DNA of 64,000 nucleotides from Deroplatys truncata (taxonomy: Eukaryota > Arthropoda > Insecta > Mantodea > Mantidae), in assembly GCA_030765065.1 (NCBI GenBank), contig CM060980.1, positions 60,620,364 to 60,684,363 of the forward strand, in the 5' to 3' direction. The notes under the pieces are model-generated. The model had not been told where the DNA came from. It made no database searches and worked only from the letters and a program-made list of their open reading frames with translations. Both the position numbers and the translations under genes were made by a program. Of the stretch, positions 33,290 to 45,955 are shown in pieces (position 1 is the stretch's first letter; every line of letters begins with the position of its first letter).

Positions 33290-34868
33290 TCTACCCTCCA
33301 TCGTTTATTAGTGGGTATACAAACTATTCTTACTAAAGTTTACTTTTCTCTCTACTACATTTTAATCTAAATAAGCCTTTGCAGAAATAGCTGCATTACA
33401 CCTTTCGTAATACTTACAAAGGGAACAGCGTTAGTTAAATGTTTAAGAACTAGACACTATACACTGAACTTAAATTTCCATATTGTTTCCACGCAATTGC
33501 AAGGCTTATGCCATAAAATTTATTTGAAATAAGTTGCATATTTTAAAGAGATACACGTTTTGTGTACTACGTTATTTGTCTATTTTTTAAATTTTATCAG
33601 TTATACAAGAATATACAAAATTTCTTCCGGATCAAGAATGTTTCACAGTCTATTTCCAGAAAATTCAAGATATACCTTTTATGTCATGTAAATATCTTTA
33701 ATATATGATATTTTAATCAAATTCGTTAGAACCAATTTTTTAGAAAAACAAAACATTTTAAAAATGTTCCGTATAAGTGGTAGTTTTGAATGCAGCGATT
33801 TTCTTGAAAATCTTTGGAAGGTGTTGAGCTAAATACAAAGTTTGGCATTTATCCAACTTTACGTTTTTGAGCTATGCTGATCACAGACACACACATACAA
33901 ACACTTTTATAAAAGACGACCTTCTCTACCCTCTATCGTTTATTAGTGTATACAAATTATTCTTATGCAAACTTATTTTTCTGTCTACTATATTTTAATC
34001 CAAATAAACCTTTGCAGAAATAGCTACATTACACATTACGTTATAGATACAAAGAGAACAGCGATAGTTATGTTTAAGGCATGGACGCTATTTGGTGCCC
34101 TGAATATCCATACTGTTTCCATGCAATCGGGAGAAACAACTGAATGTTGAAGGGACTTTAAGAGAATGACCAAGAAATGAACAATTCGAACCTTTAATAA
34201 CGGATATCGCAGAAACGGCTTATACCACAAAAAAGACTTATTTTAAATACATTATATATTTTGTGTAGTACGTTTTTATCTGTCGCTTAACGTTTACCAG
34301 TTATACAAGATTATACAAAATTTCTTCCAAATTAAGTGGACTTCACAGGCTATTACCAGAAAATGCAAGATATTCGTTTTAGTTGTCATGTAAATATCTT
34401 CAATATATGGTATTTTAATAAAAATTGCTACAGTCATTGTTTTGAAAGTCAAATGTTTCTAAACATTTTCCATGTAAAAGGTAGTATGGGGTGGGGAAAA
34501 TTTCTTGAAAATCTTCGTGTTGCATCTTTGAAAGGTACTGAACCCAGATACCAAGTTTGGTGTTTATCCGACTTTTCATTTTTGAATTATGCTGTTAACA
34601 GTCACACACATACGGACCTTTTACTTAGTGCTTTTTTGGATTCGGAGCCTCAAAACATGTATTTCCGGTGAAATCTCGATATCAAATTTTTAGGTAGAAT
34701 ACAATACTGTCCCTACTTACTGTATGTAGCAGATAAGCTGAAAATGCTTCTTTTGGATTCAAGAGGCCTGAAAGCATGTATTTCCGGTGAAATCCTGATA
34801 TGGAATATCTGAATGGAATATAACACCTTCTTTACCTAATAGGCACAAGGTAGAGAAAGTATCAAATT
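33290..34868 (-). mobile_element. Family A repeat, copy 9, interrupted by another A copy
   Basis: The outer copy runs from TTTCTCTACCCTCCATCG to the CA site at about 33900, stops at TTTTATAAAAG, and resumes at about 34745 with AATGCTTCTTTTGGATTC to its end at GGTAGAGAAAGT. The sequence between is a whole second copy. The join matches the uninterrupted order in other copies (ACCTTTTTCTAAAAATGC). Confidence 0.75.
33920..34742 (-). mobile_element. Family A repeat nested inside copy 9
   Basis: It starts CCTTCTCTACCCTCTATCG and ends GTATGTAGCAGATAAGCTG, in the same orientation as its host copy. The nested position shows that the element's ends lie close to the CTTCTCTAC and GTAG..GAAAG words. Confidence 0.7.
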
Positions 34869-34939
34869 GTATACAGGCTATAAAATTTTCCAATGTTACA
34901 ATGTGAGTTAAGGAAAATAATAATTTCAGCTGAGCTATT

Positions 34940-36620
34940 TAATATTTTAATTAGTGTACAACAGTATCTAAAATAGTAATTCCTGAAGCTTCAGTTTGAT
35001 GCTTTAATCTATAGAATACCCCAAAGACCTCTTCCTCAACACAGATGGGTGAATGCAGTCTTGGTACTCAAATAGCATTTCCATAGCTGTAGTGGTGGTG
35101 GTTCTCAATGCCCCTGTATGACAAAGAAAAACACCCTTTGCAACTTTCTAAAGTTCATTTTTGCACGACCTAAATTTACTCTTGGCCACCAATAAAATGT
35201 ATCATAAGAGAAAAGTAGTCTAACCATCGTGGTGTATGTCCAATACATCACTTTGGGTTTTAGTCCGCCTGTCTTGCCAAAATGGCTTCTGAATGTTCAA
35301 AAGACCCTGTACCTTTGGTAACAAAGTGACCTAAATAGTCTTTCCATGTCAATTTCTTGTCTAAAGAAGACCAAGGTATTTAACTTCTGACGAATATGGT
35401 ATAGTTTTACCAAATAGAATAGGTGCCTTTAAGTATTCCTCATTCTAGTAAATGTTATTACCACTGTTTTACTGGATTGACATAAAGTTTGGTTCTGTCG
35501 CACCATGTCTCAGACTTATTGAGTACAGATTGAAGCAACTCTGCAAAAGTATTAGGAATTATATAGCAAAATCGTCCGTATATCCAAAGATTGGGAAACC
35601 AGCATAATTGAGTTGTCCCAATAGTCTATCCATCCCAGGTTCTAAATCATGTGTGAGAAAGCAAACCGATCAAGCGTCTCCCCCAAAGTGCTCAAGGTCA
35701 ATTCCGTGTTGTTTAACATGAAATATATCCACCTGCAAATAATACGTGGCACAACATGCTCTTGAAGGCCTTTCAGAATAACGTTTCAGAAAGTCTTATC
35801 AGAGGCACCTTCTATATCGAGAAATTCACCAATGAAAATCTCTTTGGACGCCAGCGACTATTCATTACCAGACACCACATGATGAAGCGCTCTTTTCGTT
35901 GGTTTCCCAGACTGATAGGCAAATACGTATCTGTGTGGTGGGGTATTCTCCAGTACATTGTCCCTTAAGTGTCTTATAAATTAATCTTTCTAATCCTTAA
36001 ACAAAAGGATGAGCGACTTAATGGATGGTGTGCCTTTGCCTCTGATTAGCTAGGACGCCAAAGCTTGAGTATAATGTCGCTCAGATTGTCACGGGGTGAA
36101 TAACCTGAGACCTAATCTTAAAGCCGATGTGTTTGTGATCAGATGCCAAAACATCTGAAGACGCATGCCGAAACATCTGAGGACACATGCCAGTTATAAA
36201 CTAAGTTTTCAATAGGTGTAGTCCCTAGTGTTATATCAATGATTTCCTTCTTGGGAAGTAACAAAAGTAGGTTCATTGCCTTTATTTAGGATATTTAGCT
36301 TTGTAATTAGCAAAAGTTTGATCAGTTGCTCTCCTCTCGGGTTCATGTCAGTGCTGCACCATAAAACATGGTGAGCAATGGATGGGTTCGTTATCCATCT
36401 TGTCCAAGTGAGTTACCAAATTCCTCACTGCGCTTCCCCAGAGCAGCTTTCTCCCCTTACAGCGCCCTGGTACAGTAGGTTTCTATATAAATGATGTATC
36501 GATGTTTTCCTCTGCCAGAGTTTTGCTTAAAATAGCAGAGGCTTCTTTGCAATGCTTGCAAGTTAATCTGCGCTACTTTAATAGCAAGGTTAACCACGCA
36601 ACATTCCTCAGACCAGTACC
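34940..36620 (-). pseudogene. LINE with endonuclease and reverse transcriptase, decayed
   Basis: Read on the minus strand, motifs occur in order. Endonuclease: AIKVAQINLQAL at about 36605-36570, then NPSIAHHVLWCSTDMNPRGE and ILNKGNEPTFVTSQEG at about 36390-36245. Reverse transcriptase: ENTPPHRYVFAYQSGKPTK at about 35970-35905, FLDIEGASDKTF (motif A) at about 35830-35795, GYTDDFAI (motif C, YADD-like) at about 35590-35565, and GLKPKVMYWTYTTMVR with WWPRVNLG at about 35265-35165. A piece like the start of the RNase H spacer follows to about 34960. More than ten stops and frameshifts split the frames, and the endonuclease-RT linker is shortened. The 3' end is missing, which is unusual, since LINEs are normally truncated at the 5' end. 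Confidence 0.8.
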
Positions 36621-38865
36621 CTTCTCAGTGACTGAGTGACCAGTAACTTTCCTCAGATTCAGACCTCAAACCACGTTACTGGTTGCGGATAGCCCCCAGT
36701 TCTCCCCGTTCCTCTGGCTTCCTTTTTATTCATCTTGCTACACTAGACAAATGTTCGTCCAGGTGTAGTCTATTCATAGATGATGTAGTTTTGCTCATAG
36801 CTTTTTCTGATGATAGGTTTCCCTCAGCTAGAGGATCCATATCACTTCTTTTTAATTTCAGTGTTTCCATGAAGGTCCTACGTGTACCCGACAAATATAG
36901 GTTACCCTGCACACATTTCCGATTATGCTGGGAAGACTAAACACTGCAGGATATCGCTTGGTGCCCTGCAGAAATCGTTCATGTCACCTTTTAACTACCA
37001 GTGCCACACATCCATCGACACATGCATTTCCACCTTGGATTGCGTAGATCAGAGACCATACACAGTGGATGATTCTCCAGCTGTAAACCCCATCAAAGTT
37101 ATCCAACTGGGAACTCCATCAAGGTGCTCCAACTGGAATTCCCTGGGTTGGATTTTGAGATGGTACGCCGCCTCTTTGCCTGGTACCTCTCCTGTAGCCT
37201 CCCTGACATGAGTAACTCTACTGGTGATATCACCTGCAGTACAGCTCAGAGGTTCGCAGTTACATGGAAGCTCTCTCATCAACTACAAGGTCCTGCGGCT
37301 TCTAGGGAAAGTAGATAAGAGCCTACTATAGGAGAACATAGAGGTCATTAAAACTCACAGTTTATATCTATTTTTTCGTAGCGTTGACATTTTCGAATTA
37401 TTCTACGTTAAATGTTTACACTTCTTAAATTTGTCATCCAATGGATATCCTACGTCCTCCATCCTTCTTTTCACTTTCCACCGCAACAGTTCCTTACCAC
37501 GCTTAAATATTTGAATGTTGTTACTTCTGAACGTGGTATCAAACTAAGCGCTTATTGCTTAATTTGCCTCCGTAGAAACATATCAGAATAACGTTTCTGG
37601 ACAGAAAAATCTCTTTTTATACTAATACCACAATATATGCTGCGCCCATTTATTTTTTAGTTTATGCAACGAGCTAAGCGACATATGTGACTTACGCCTT
37701 TCTTGAATGCCTTCTAATGGCTGATTTGCGTAACACTATAGAGGCGGGACACATAACTCAGTGCATAAGTGTTTTTGCGGGACAGAATGGAATCGCTATG
37801 TACGTCGATGCAAAAAAAATCATCCCACCCTGACGCTGAGAGTTGCAGTAGCAATTTAGCCAATTTTAGAAACTTTTATTCTTTAGCATACATCCATGCA
37901 CCCCTTTGATAACGCCCCTAAAGGAACAACCCATCACATGCAACGGTTGACAAAACCATTTGAAAGCAAAATGGCAGATCTACGTAGTGCGACCAATTGG
38001 ATTTAAGCCGTTAGTCAATCTACAGCCAATCTAAACTGTTAAGCATTAGGCAGATAATTATTCTTATTTCACAAACAATGGCGCATTTCAGATCATACAG
38101 TAATTGTAATGACTGATGCAGTTTATTTGTTTGAATTAAAACTACCAAACCGAGCTCAAAACACTGTATGACGCTGCAAAAGCGTGTAAAGATTCGAGGT
38201 GGGGTCTAGTTCTGCGATTACTAATTCGTATAGGAACCTCAGCTCGCAAGGTAGCATTAGCCGAATGGTGTTATCCTGGTTGGTTTATCACTGTGCTACT
38301 TTAATTCTGGTTCAAATCCTTTGGGTGAATTTCAAACATTTTAATTACCCTTTGTTTTATCTCTTTGAACCTATAATTTGATATTATGATAAAAATAACA
38401 TTTTTATAACATTATAAGTGTGTACAAAATGGAATAATCGTCATGTTTTTCCACTGAAAAGAAGAACCGCAAAGTCCAAATCATATACGGGCACACTCAT
38501 ACGTGAAGAAAGCAGGCACATTACACCGCGCTAGTTACAGCATGCAAGAAGGTCTCTCTGGCAATGTACCCAAATGTGCATTGATGAAGGGGGTCGTCAT
38601 TTTGAACATTTACTTCCTTGATGAAATCCACGCTTTTAACCAATTTATTATTCTGTTTAACGTGAACTTAGCACATTTACAACTCCTTTGCCAATAGAAG
38701 AAGTGAAACATAAGATTTAAACATGAAGCAAAAATTGTTAGATTTAATATCGTCGATATGCGCCCAAGAGAATGAAAGCTAGCTACGTAACACGTTTACA
38801 ACACCAGATAGGTACAGGGTAAACATAATACAAAATTATCTGATTGCAATTCTTATGTCTTTGGC
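36621..38865. other. Unassigned DNA
   Basis: The segment 37000-37320 is GC-richer with overlapping frames on both strands and could be a SINE body. A plus-strand frame at 36683 with a DDVVLL word is not a real RT (see rejected list). The rest, including 37320-38860, shows nothing I can name. Confidence 0.4.
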
Positions 38866-39045
38866 TCACAGGAGAGCCAATAACAAAAATAAATAAATTA
38901 GTACACTAAAATACAGAAAATAAACACAAGGAGAAAAAAAACAGAACCAGAACTATTTTATGTTTGTACCAGATTCGAACCTCCGAGGCTAACCTTTGCT
39001 TCATCACATTCCGGCAGCTAAACCACTCGGCCATAACCCACGTAG
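38866..39045 (-). mobile_element. SINE S6, tRNA-headed, with hairpin tail
   Basis: On the minus strand the head reads GGTTATGGCCGAGTGGTTTA (A box TGGCCGAGTGG) and GAGGTTCGAATCTGG (B box) with a longer spacer, like a class II (Leu/Ser) tRNA. The body is A/T-rich, and the far end at 38866-38886 holds the perfect hairpin TTGGCTC-ACAGGA-GAGCCAA. Confidence 0.65.
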
Positions 39046-39426
39046 TTTAGTCCGCTCTTCGGGAAACATTCCTATATCTCCTTGCAATCATTATATCCAT
39101 GAAACGCCGTCTTTTTAAAGGCTTTCCCAACTCTTTCGTTCTCATTCAGGTCTTTAATCATTAATGGATATTGCGTATAGTACCAAATGGAAGGGCAGAG
39201 CTACAATTTCAGTTTGTTTGCTAAAAGGATCAATGTTTGCACATTAGGTTATAAACTGCGGGTTGCATAGATATCTAGGGGCAGCTGACTCACATGGTAT
39301 AATGGAGATGTGATTTTGTCATGCGCAAAGTTGTGTGAATTTTCACACCAGATTTTTCATATACAGGATTTAAATAAGTACAAGTTACATGGCTAGGTAG
39401 ATGGACACCATGTAACAATATTTTGT

Positions 39427-39873
39427 TTATAAACCCAAGTGCGAAACGCTTTCTTTACTTACTAGGGTCTCTGGAACCTGGAGGAGGACGTAGGCAATGC
39501 GGATTACAAAAGATAGGAAATAAGTAAAACACAAAACTGAAATATTGTAAATAAGCACACTTTTAATGGACACCTGAAGGGGTTTAAAATGGCTGCCGCC
39601 AACGAAATGGATTTTTTTTAACATTTGATTATGCCTAAGGCGTGTCCGCGTACCTCCACATGGATGTTTGTTAGGTTGTAAACTGTCCGTTTTACTAAAC
39701 CGCGTCTCCAATATTGGAAACATTGTATGGGTTGGGTGACGCCTGTTGGGGTAACCTTGTTGATATAACCGGCACCTCTTGCATTCCTTCAGCCTTCTCC
39801 AAAGTTGAGAAGCACCTCGGTGTACCTTACATATTTTGTTTGCAAGGTTTTGTTCATTTCCACTTGATTTCAT
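39427..39873 (-). pseudogene. DUF4817-like transposase N-terminus relic
   Basis: The 148-codon frame contains YQQGYPNRRHPTHTMF, then LETRFSKTDSLQPNK, matching the DUF4817 pattern LYxxRFPxRRxPxHxTFxxLxxRLxETGSLxPxK. The residues after about 75 are hydrophobic and unlike a transposase, so the frame runs out of the domain into untranslated DNA. No DDE domain follows. This is the second DUF4817 relic in the window and is closer to the family consensus than that at 19312. Confidence 0.6.
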
Positions 39874-41149
39874 ATACGGAAATGAATAGTGAAAGGTTTA
39901 CAACTACTAAATAGATTAAAACAGTAAACATTACCGTTGTCTGTAGATATGGTGAAGCACTGCTGTGAAACATGCAACAGGTGATACAGTACCATTGCCG
40001 AACAACTCTTAACTAATGAATAACAACATCCGGTTCCTGTCGCGGAGCCTACGATTTATTTACCTAGTCTTTCCCTTTCCCGTTTTGGATAAACAAAGAA
40101 TTTCTGGACATAGAATTATCAACAAAAAATGATCACATGGTTAATATCTATCTACCACCGAGCCTTGAAGTAAACTTTCTTTACACCCTGTATGTTCACC
40201 TACTAATTTCATAAGAATTTTCAACGTACCTACTGATTATGTTTCCGTATTAGCCAGAAGCATAAACTAGGTTCTGAAACAAATCGCATGCTTATTTCAG
40301 AACCCCATTTGTAATTTGGTATTTTTACGCTTGCACAGGCCATATGGAACATCGATTTCTCAGTTCAAGGACGCTGAAGCATGAGTATTTGCATACGAAA
40401 AAAAGAAATTTTCATATGCATTCTTCATTAAAACCACGTAATTAGTAGCTTATATCACTGGAGCTACTACCATTTTCGCGCCCTCACAAAAGCAGACGAC
40501 TCGTCGATATTTGGCAGCGTCGAACTTACTCATTATTTTTATAGGGACGTATGCACTTATCAATGGATCTTCTTAGCCGTGTAGAGAGCTCATTCTGCGT
40601 GTGAAAAGTAGCGATGCATATAAATATCTGAAAGGATGACAGAAGGGAAGGCAAAGATGAATAGATATCTGCAAGAGAGGAGGGTTGGGAAATACTCGTG
40701 CATTTGCGCTTTCAATACGAGGAAGAATTTAAAGAGTGAGCGTGTATGTGTGTGGTGCGTCGCCCAGTTGGAAAAGTATACTTGTCATTATCTTCCCCTT
40801 CACGTACGTGTATGGTCCATATTCCAAGTACAAAGCAATGATTGATCCAGAGTCGTAAAGCGCCAACCAAGCATATTACGTAGGTATTTTATAATCCAGC
40901 TCCTCTCTCTCTCTCTTTCTCTCACTCTCGCGTTAGTACTGCCATTATGGGGGGTGACTCATGTAAATTTAACCATTCTTCGTAATGATATATTAAGGTT
41001 CTCTTCTCGACGACACTGAGGGGTGATATTCATTGCTACGACCATTTTTTTCATTTTAAGTGTGGCAGGAACTTTGATTGGCTTAATGTATTCGATTCAT
41101 AAGTCGTGAATACTTTTGTAACATAACTAACAAGCAAACACTATGATTT
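39874..41149. other. Unassigned DNA with a (CT)n tract
   Basis: A CT-rich run lies at 40902-40930. Otherwise no gene or repeat is recognised. Confidence 0.45.
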
Positions 41150-41255
41150 AAAGATCTCACAATTTTCTCCAAAACTTGATGTACAGCACGCACATGACTT
41201 TCTCTAATCACTCTTCCACAAACTATTCTTACAGAAAACTTATTCTAGATCGACT
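41150..41255 (-). mobile_element. Family A repeat, end fragment (copy 10)
   Basis: Only the end is kept: CTTGATGTACAGCACGCACA, then ATGACTTTCTCTA and ACAAACTATTCTTACAGAAA. The rest of the element is missing. Confidence 0.6.
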
Positions 41256-41479
41256 ACCATTTTGTTCCATTTATATGCCGCAATTAACATCTAAGGCCAT
41301 ATCCGCGGCTTTGTCTGTGAAACAACAGCCTATGTGCAATGATGCTCACTCGTTTATTATTGTGTATCTTTGGGTTTGTCCACGTTGCGTTTTCTTTATA
41401 AACATTAAATTTACATTCACAATTACATTCACTCAAACTTTGAATGTTATGAAAAGGCTCCATCTCGTGAACGGGATGT

Positions 41480-42000
41480 CTGAGGTTAGATCCCACCAGA
41501 ACTATACTCCCTGTCTTAGGTTTCTTCCTGATTTTCTTCAGTCCTCCCACCGGGGAGGTACCCTGTAGATATAGGTTGTACAACGTGCACTGCGGCCAAT
41601 AGTTCTACTGGTGCTACCACCCCCAGTAGGAAGGGATGAAATGAAGGAGGCTTCAGGCCGTAAGCAGACAGAGCACAGAGAGCTCCCATTGCTGGAGCTA
41701 CCTATGGAGGGCGAACGACCCGTCAACCAAACAGCCCCCTAGTGCCATGGTGAGTGCTCTTTCATTTGAGCAAGCATCCCAGCCAACTTTCTGGCACCTC
41801 CATACGCCGAGAAACCTAGAAGCATAGTTAAAATGAGAAGAAAGTGGAATGATAAATGAGAAAACAGCCCAACATTCGCATATAGATCAGGGAAAACCAC
41901 GAAAAACCCAAGTTCTGAGTGAGCGGTTGACGGGAATCGAAACCAAGACCTCCAGAATGCGAGCCTCATACGCTACCGCGGAGCCATCTCGCTCGGATCA
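41480..42000 (-). mobile_element. SINE S3, long-bodied copy
   Basis: On the minus strand the tRNA-like head (GATGGCTCCGCGGTAGCG and GGTTTCGATTCCCG) lies at 41998-41925, followed by TTTTCGTGGTTTTCCC and a long body whose part at 41730-41590 (GACGGGTCGTTCGCCCTCC, GGTAGCTCCAGCAATGGGA) matches 47335-47500. The left edge (41458-41580) may hold a second, plus-strand SINE fragment. Confidence 0.7.
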
Positions 42001-45000
42001 TCAGTGTCCTCCACCTGTGGTGCCGTATGCAGTAGGAACGGCGTTAAATACTGAAAAAAGAACTCTTTGTCTCATAACTTGTGCATCACTTTACTCTATA
42101 GACTATGTATCGAGTCAATAAGTGTAAATGTCGCTTGTCAGGTTTTAATCGCAACATATGATTTAGTTTCTGCCAGTGCTTTTGCTAATTTAGAAACTTT
42201 TTGCCTCTTATTTTCATTGCTAAATATGGGTAGAAGAAAGATGCCTCTTTATACAAATCTATAGGAGAGAATAGTGGATACTGATAGTGCGTCTGTTTAT
42301 AATGATTCATATTTATAATCTGTGTCATCTAACTGCACAAATCCAATTATTAATGAATGATCAACGTAATAAATTAATGTAACTGATAAGTACTGACAAG
42401 TAAGTTTGTAATCTACGTTTTTTTCTGGTTTACTTTATGAGCTAGAAGCTGAGCGTTACTTGCATTTATTTTTATAAGTTTAACTACTTCAGTAAATTAC
42501 TAAATCAATGCATTAAGGAATGAAAGATTTAAGTAAACACAGAAACTTAGTTTCAAGGTCATTACATGGTTTTACTTAGCAGAAACAAAATTAAATGTTA
42601 CGAACAGTTACTCTTCCGTCCTTTTGCTGGCAACAGGGCAAGGGAACTGCTGTATAGGACACACCTAACATACTTCATAGACCAGCAGTAATTCTTGATA
42701 CATTTTCTCAGGCTTGTTTTGTACCTGCATTATGATGAAAGTAAACAAATATTCTAAATATATGTTACTTACATACTCTATCCTTGAATGTGTTATGCAT
42801 ACTCAAAGTAATAATTGGATTACGATTTCTAGAAACTAATTTAGATTTGTAATGTTGCCATAAGATTAATAAAATGTAACACTTTAAGAATGAAAAGATG
42901 CAAATTTCCAAAGCTATAAAGAGTAAATTGTCAATAAAGGCGTTTTTTGAAAATTTTAAAAAAAGAGGTATAGACCATAATACTGCTGTAAGGGGTCTGT
43001 AGATGTCCATAACTTAAGGGTGACTCCACGTGGTATATTGAATGAAGTAATACAGTAACGTTGTCTTCATCGAGTTCTAGATTCGCCGTAAAATTGATTT
43101 TATGGGAGAATTATCACATTATCACTCTGCACTACGTTCCAGCATGAAAGCACACTTAACGCTGTACATAGTTTTAACGAAACTGAATAAAATTTTCCTT
43201 TACATGTTTTTGTAAAATCATTAAGTTTCGCACAACTAGTCACTGAAGTTTCCGCAGAATCGTAATTTTCCTCTGATAATGCTGGGTACCGCCTCATTTC
43301 AATTGTTCCATCCATGACTTAGGCCAGCTGCGCAGTGTTTTATGGCAGAGGAGAGCAGTATTACTTTCCATCGAGTTAAGTGAGATGGAGTAGCAGAAAA
43401 AACAATAACAGCTATAAAACATTGTGCGAATGTTTGAAATTGTGATAATGTACCCAAATGTACCCTTTGGAGCTGAAGAGAAAGCCACCAATTTGGGTTC
43501 AACACATATAGAGGTGTTTTGCCTTTACCTATTGAGATAGACAATTTACTCCTGTATATTCCCTATGCACAAATATATTTTTGAAGCCAAGATAGTAAGA
43601 TATACAAACGAATAATACAGATATAACTTACATGCTTGAATTTTCGCAAAGAGTTGTTATACGAACATAAAAAATATGAAGCAAACATTGAGCTTAGCCA
43701 TGCAAACTATTGCAGTATAAGAATAATAGAGTAGGATTCCTTAATATTTAACGGGCCGGAAATCACGTTACAGACGCTAGTGGCAAATAATTTTCACTTC
43801 AATTTTCACAATAATCCTACGTGGACAGAAGAGAATACACATATTAAAGGTAAGTGAATTTTAAAGAATGACTTTCCAATAACTTACTCAGGTAAATGTT
43901 TCGTTTTTGTTATCCTCATTAATATTTTTAACTTGTCTTTGTCTTGCTTGTAATTTCTTATTAATTTATTTTCTATAAAAAGCTGTAATCCAATAACGAA
44001 AAAGTTTCATTTGGTGGCATATTGCATTTGCCTTTGTAAAGTTTCCATCATGAAGTAAGATCTTTGTGATGCGAACATTTTGAAGCAAGACGATGGTCGT
44101 CACTAAACCGTTTACTTTACCTTTGCTGATTCCGATGCCATGGTCTCATAGCTCGTTCTGTTGTCTCGTGCAGTGACCAGTGGTAAGCTACGAGATACTT
44201 CTCTATGTGGATGTATGGTGAAAAGACTACACCAATTTAAATTTGCTGAGAAATTTCAATGTGATCTGATACTTGAGCTATTGAAGCGAGTTGCCGGCCG
44301 TTTGACGATAAAGAACGAAACTGATTATGACTCATAGCATTCGAAATTCTAATAATGATTATTATACATGCTAATTTCTGCAGTATCAAAGCTACGGTTG
44401 TAAATAACTGTTTCGAATATAAAATAAACTAGAAGCGTAACTTGCTGTGAGTCACTAAATTGCTTATCGGCGAGACCTCTCGCAATAGCCGCTAAGTCTT
44501 ACATAAGCGCGTCAACTAGCCGCTAAAAATATCACACGAGCAATACGTACCGGTGACGCTAACAGAGAGAGTAGCTCTCTGATTTAAAATTACACACTTT
44601 TATTACTTTTAGCACCGCCTACATATTATTCCCTCCTCCAAATTTACACCTTGCGCGGGTCAATATCAAACTCTTCATGCACGTCTCTGACTATTAGTAA
44701 CTCAGCCTCTCACATTTATCAGAATTGATTTTGCCTCTCTGATTTACAGAATTGGCCTACGTGACTGCAAACGTACTCAGCTTATAGCCTAACTAAGTTC
44801 CCAGAATCTTTAAGCTAATGTGTTCGCTACTTCGGCTGATATTAATGACTTTGGCTAACTTGGCTTCCTAATTACCTTCGTATTTCCTGGCAAACATTTC
44901 AACTCAAGCTTGTTATATTATGCATTGGTTTAATGTACGGAAATTATTTATTACAGTTATTTCTCTATATTACTGTTACTTCTTTATTTAATTATTTATA

Positions 45001-45784
45001 TTTGCCCGTCAATAATTACGGTATCAATAAATAGGCCGAAACATTAAATTTTGTGTTACACGCCTATAATTATTTAATTTATTCATAATAAATTCCAGAG
45101 TTTGCCACAAAGTCATGCGAGACCATACTTGCACCTGTTAGCCCTTGAACGGTTTCGCATACAAATCTCCCTCCTCTTCAATCGTATAAATGGTATTCCA
45201 ACTGCATTTGCACAAAACCAAACTGTTTACCTCTTAACTGATCTGTGATACAATGCCTCTCTTAGGAGTGTAGTGCGTGAGTAGAGCGCAGAGCACTGTC
45301 AAATTATAAATAATTTACTGTTAGACAAATGTTTTTGTTGCTATCAGCGAGTTTTATTCGTAGGCTAAAAGTGAACATCTATAAACCTTCAATTCTGTAA
45401 ATGCCTAACCTTTATCATACAACTTTATTGCATTTTTTTCTACATTCCTGTGTAGCCTATGGCTGCATGTTCTAAAAATATTATGCCACGACACTAGTTT
45501 TTTACAATAAAAACGCCGGAAGAAAGAGTTTAGTAAAAATCTGTTTCTTCATAACCAAGAATGGCTGAATTACTGTTTTAAAAAATACTTTCTCAGGGAA
45601 TATCTCAAAGTTTGCATATATTGCTGTCATATTATGTTTAATTTATTCTTTACTACCTTACAGAAGTTGAAGAAAACTGTGAAAATATTTTCCACTTAAA
45701 GACAAAAAGCTAAGATTATAACGTGTGTATATTGTTCCACTTACGCCCTACCATTAGCTACAATTGTAATATATGCGACGTTTT
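42001..45784. other. Unassigned AT-rich DNA, 3.8 kb
   Basis: This is the longest stretch without a recognised element. Short frames occur on both strands with no motif or codon bias. It is a candidate for single-copy intergenic or intronic sequence. Confidence 0.45.
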
Positions 45785-45955
45785 ACTTTTGAGTCATTGG
45801 ATTTCTGTTTTTTTTATTTGAGTTTTATACATTAATCTTGGCTAATAATCTTGGGTAGAGAAGATTTTCGATACCCAAACGGGAATCGAACCCGGGATCC
45901 CTCGCACAGCAAGCAGGTGCTCTAACGTCTAAGCACGGATCCAGCCCAATAATTT
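45785..45955 (-). mobile_element. SINE S5, copy 1
   Basis: The minus-strand head carries GGGTTCGATTCCCGTTTGGG (B box). The body shares ATAATCTTGGxTAG, GGGTTTTATACA-like and GGATTTCTxTTTT words with the copy at 52652. The acceptor arms do not pair. Confidence 0.7.

Noticed and set aside
36683-36940. Plus-strand frame with SLFIDDVVLLIAFSDD, resembling an RT YxDD box
   Set aside because: The real LINE lies on the opposite strand at 34940-36620 with ordered endonuclease and RT motifs. No other RT motif accompanies this plus-strand word.
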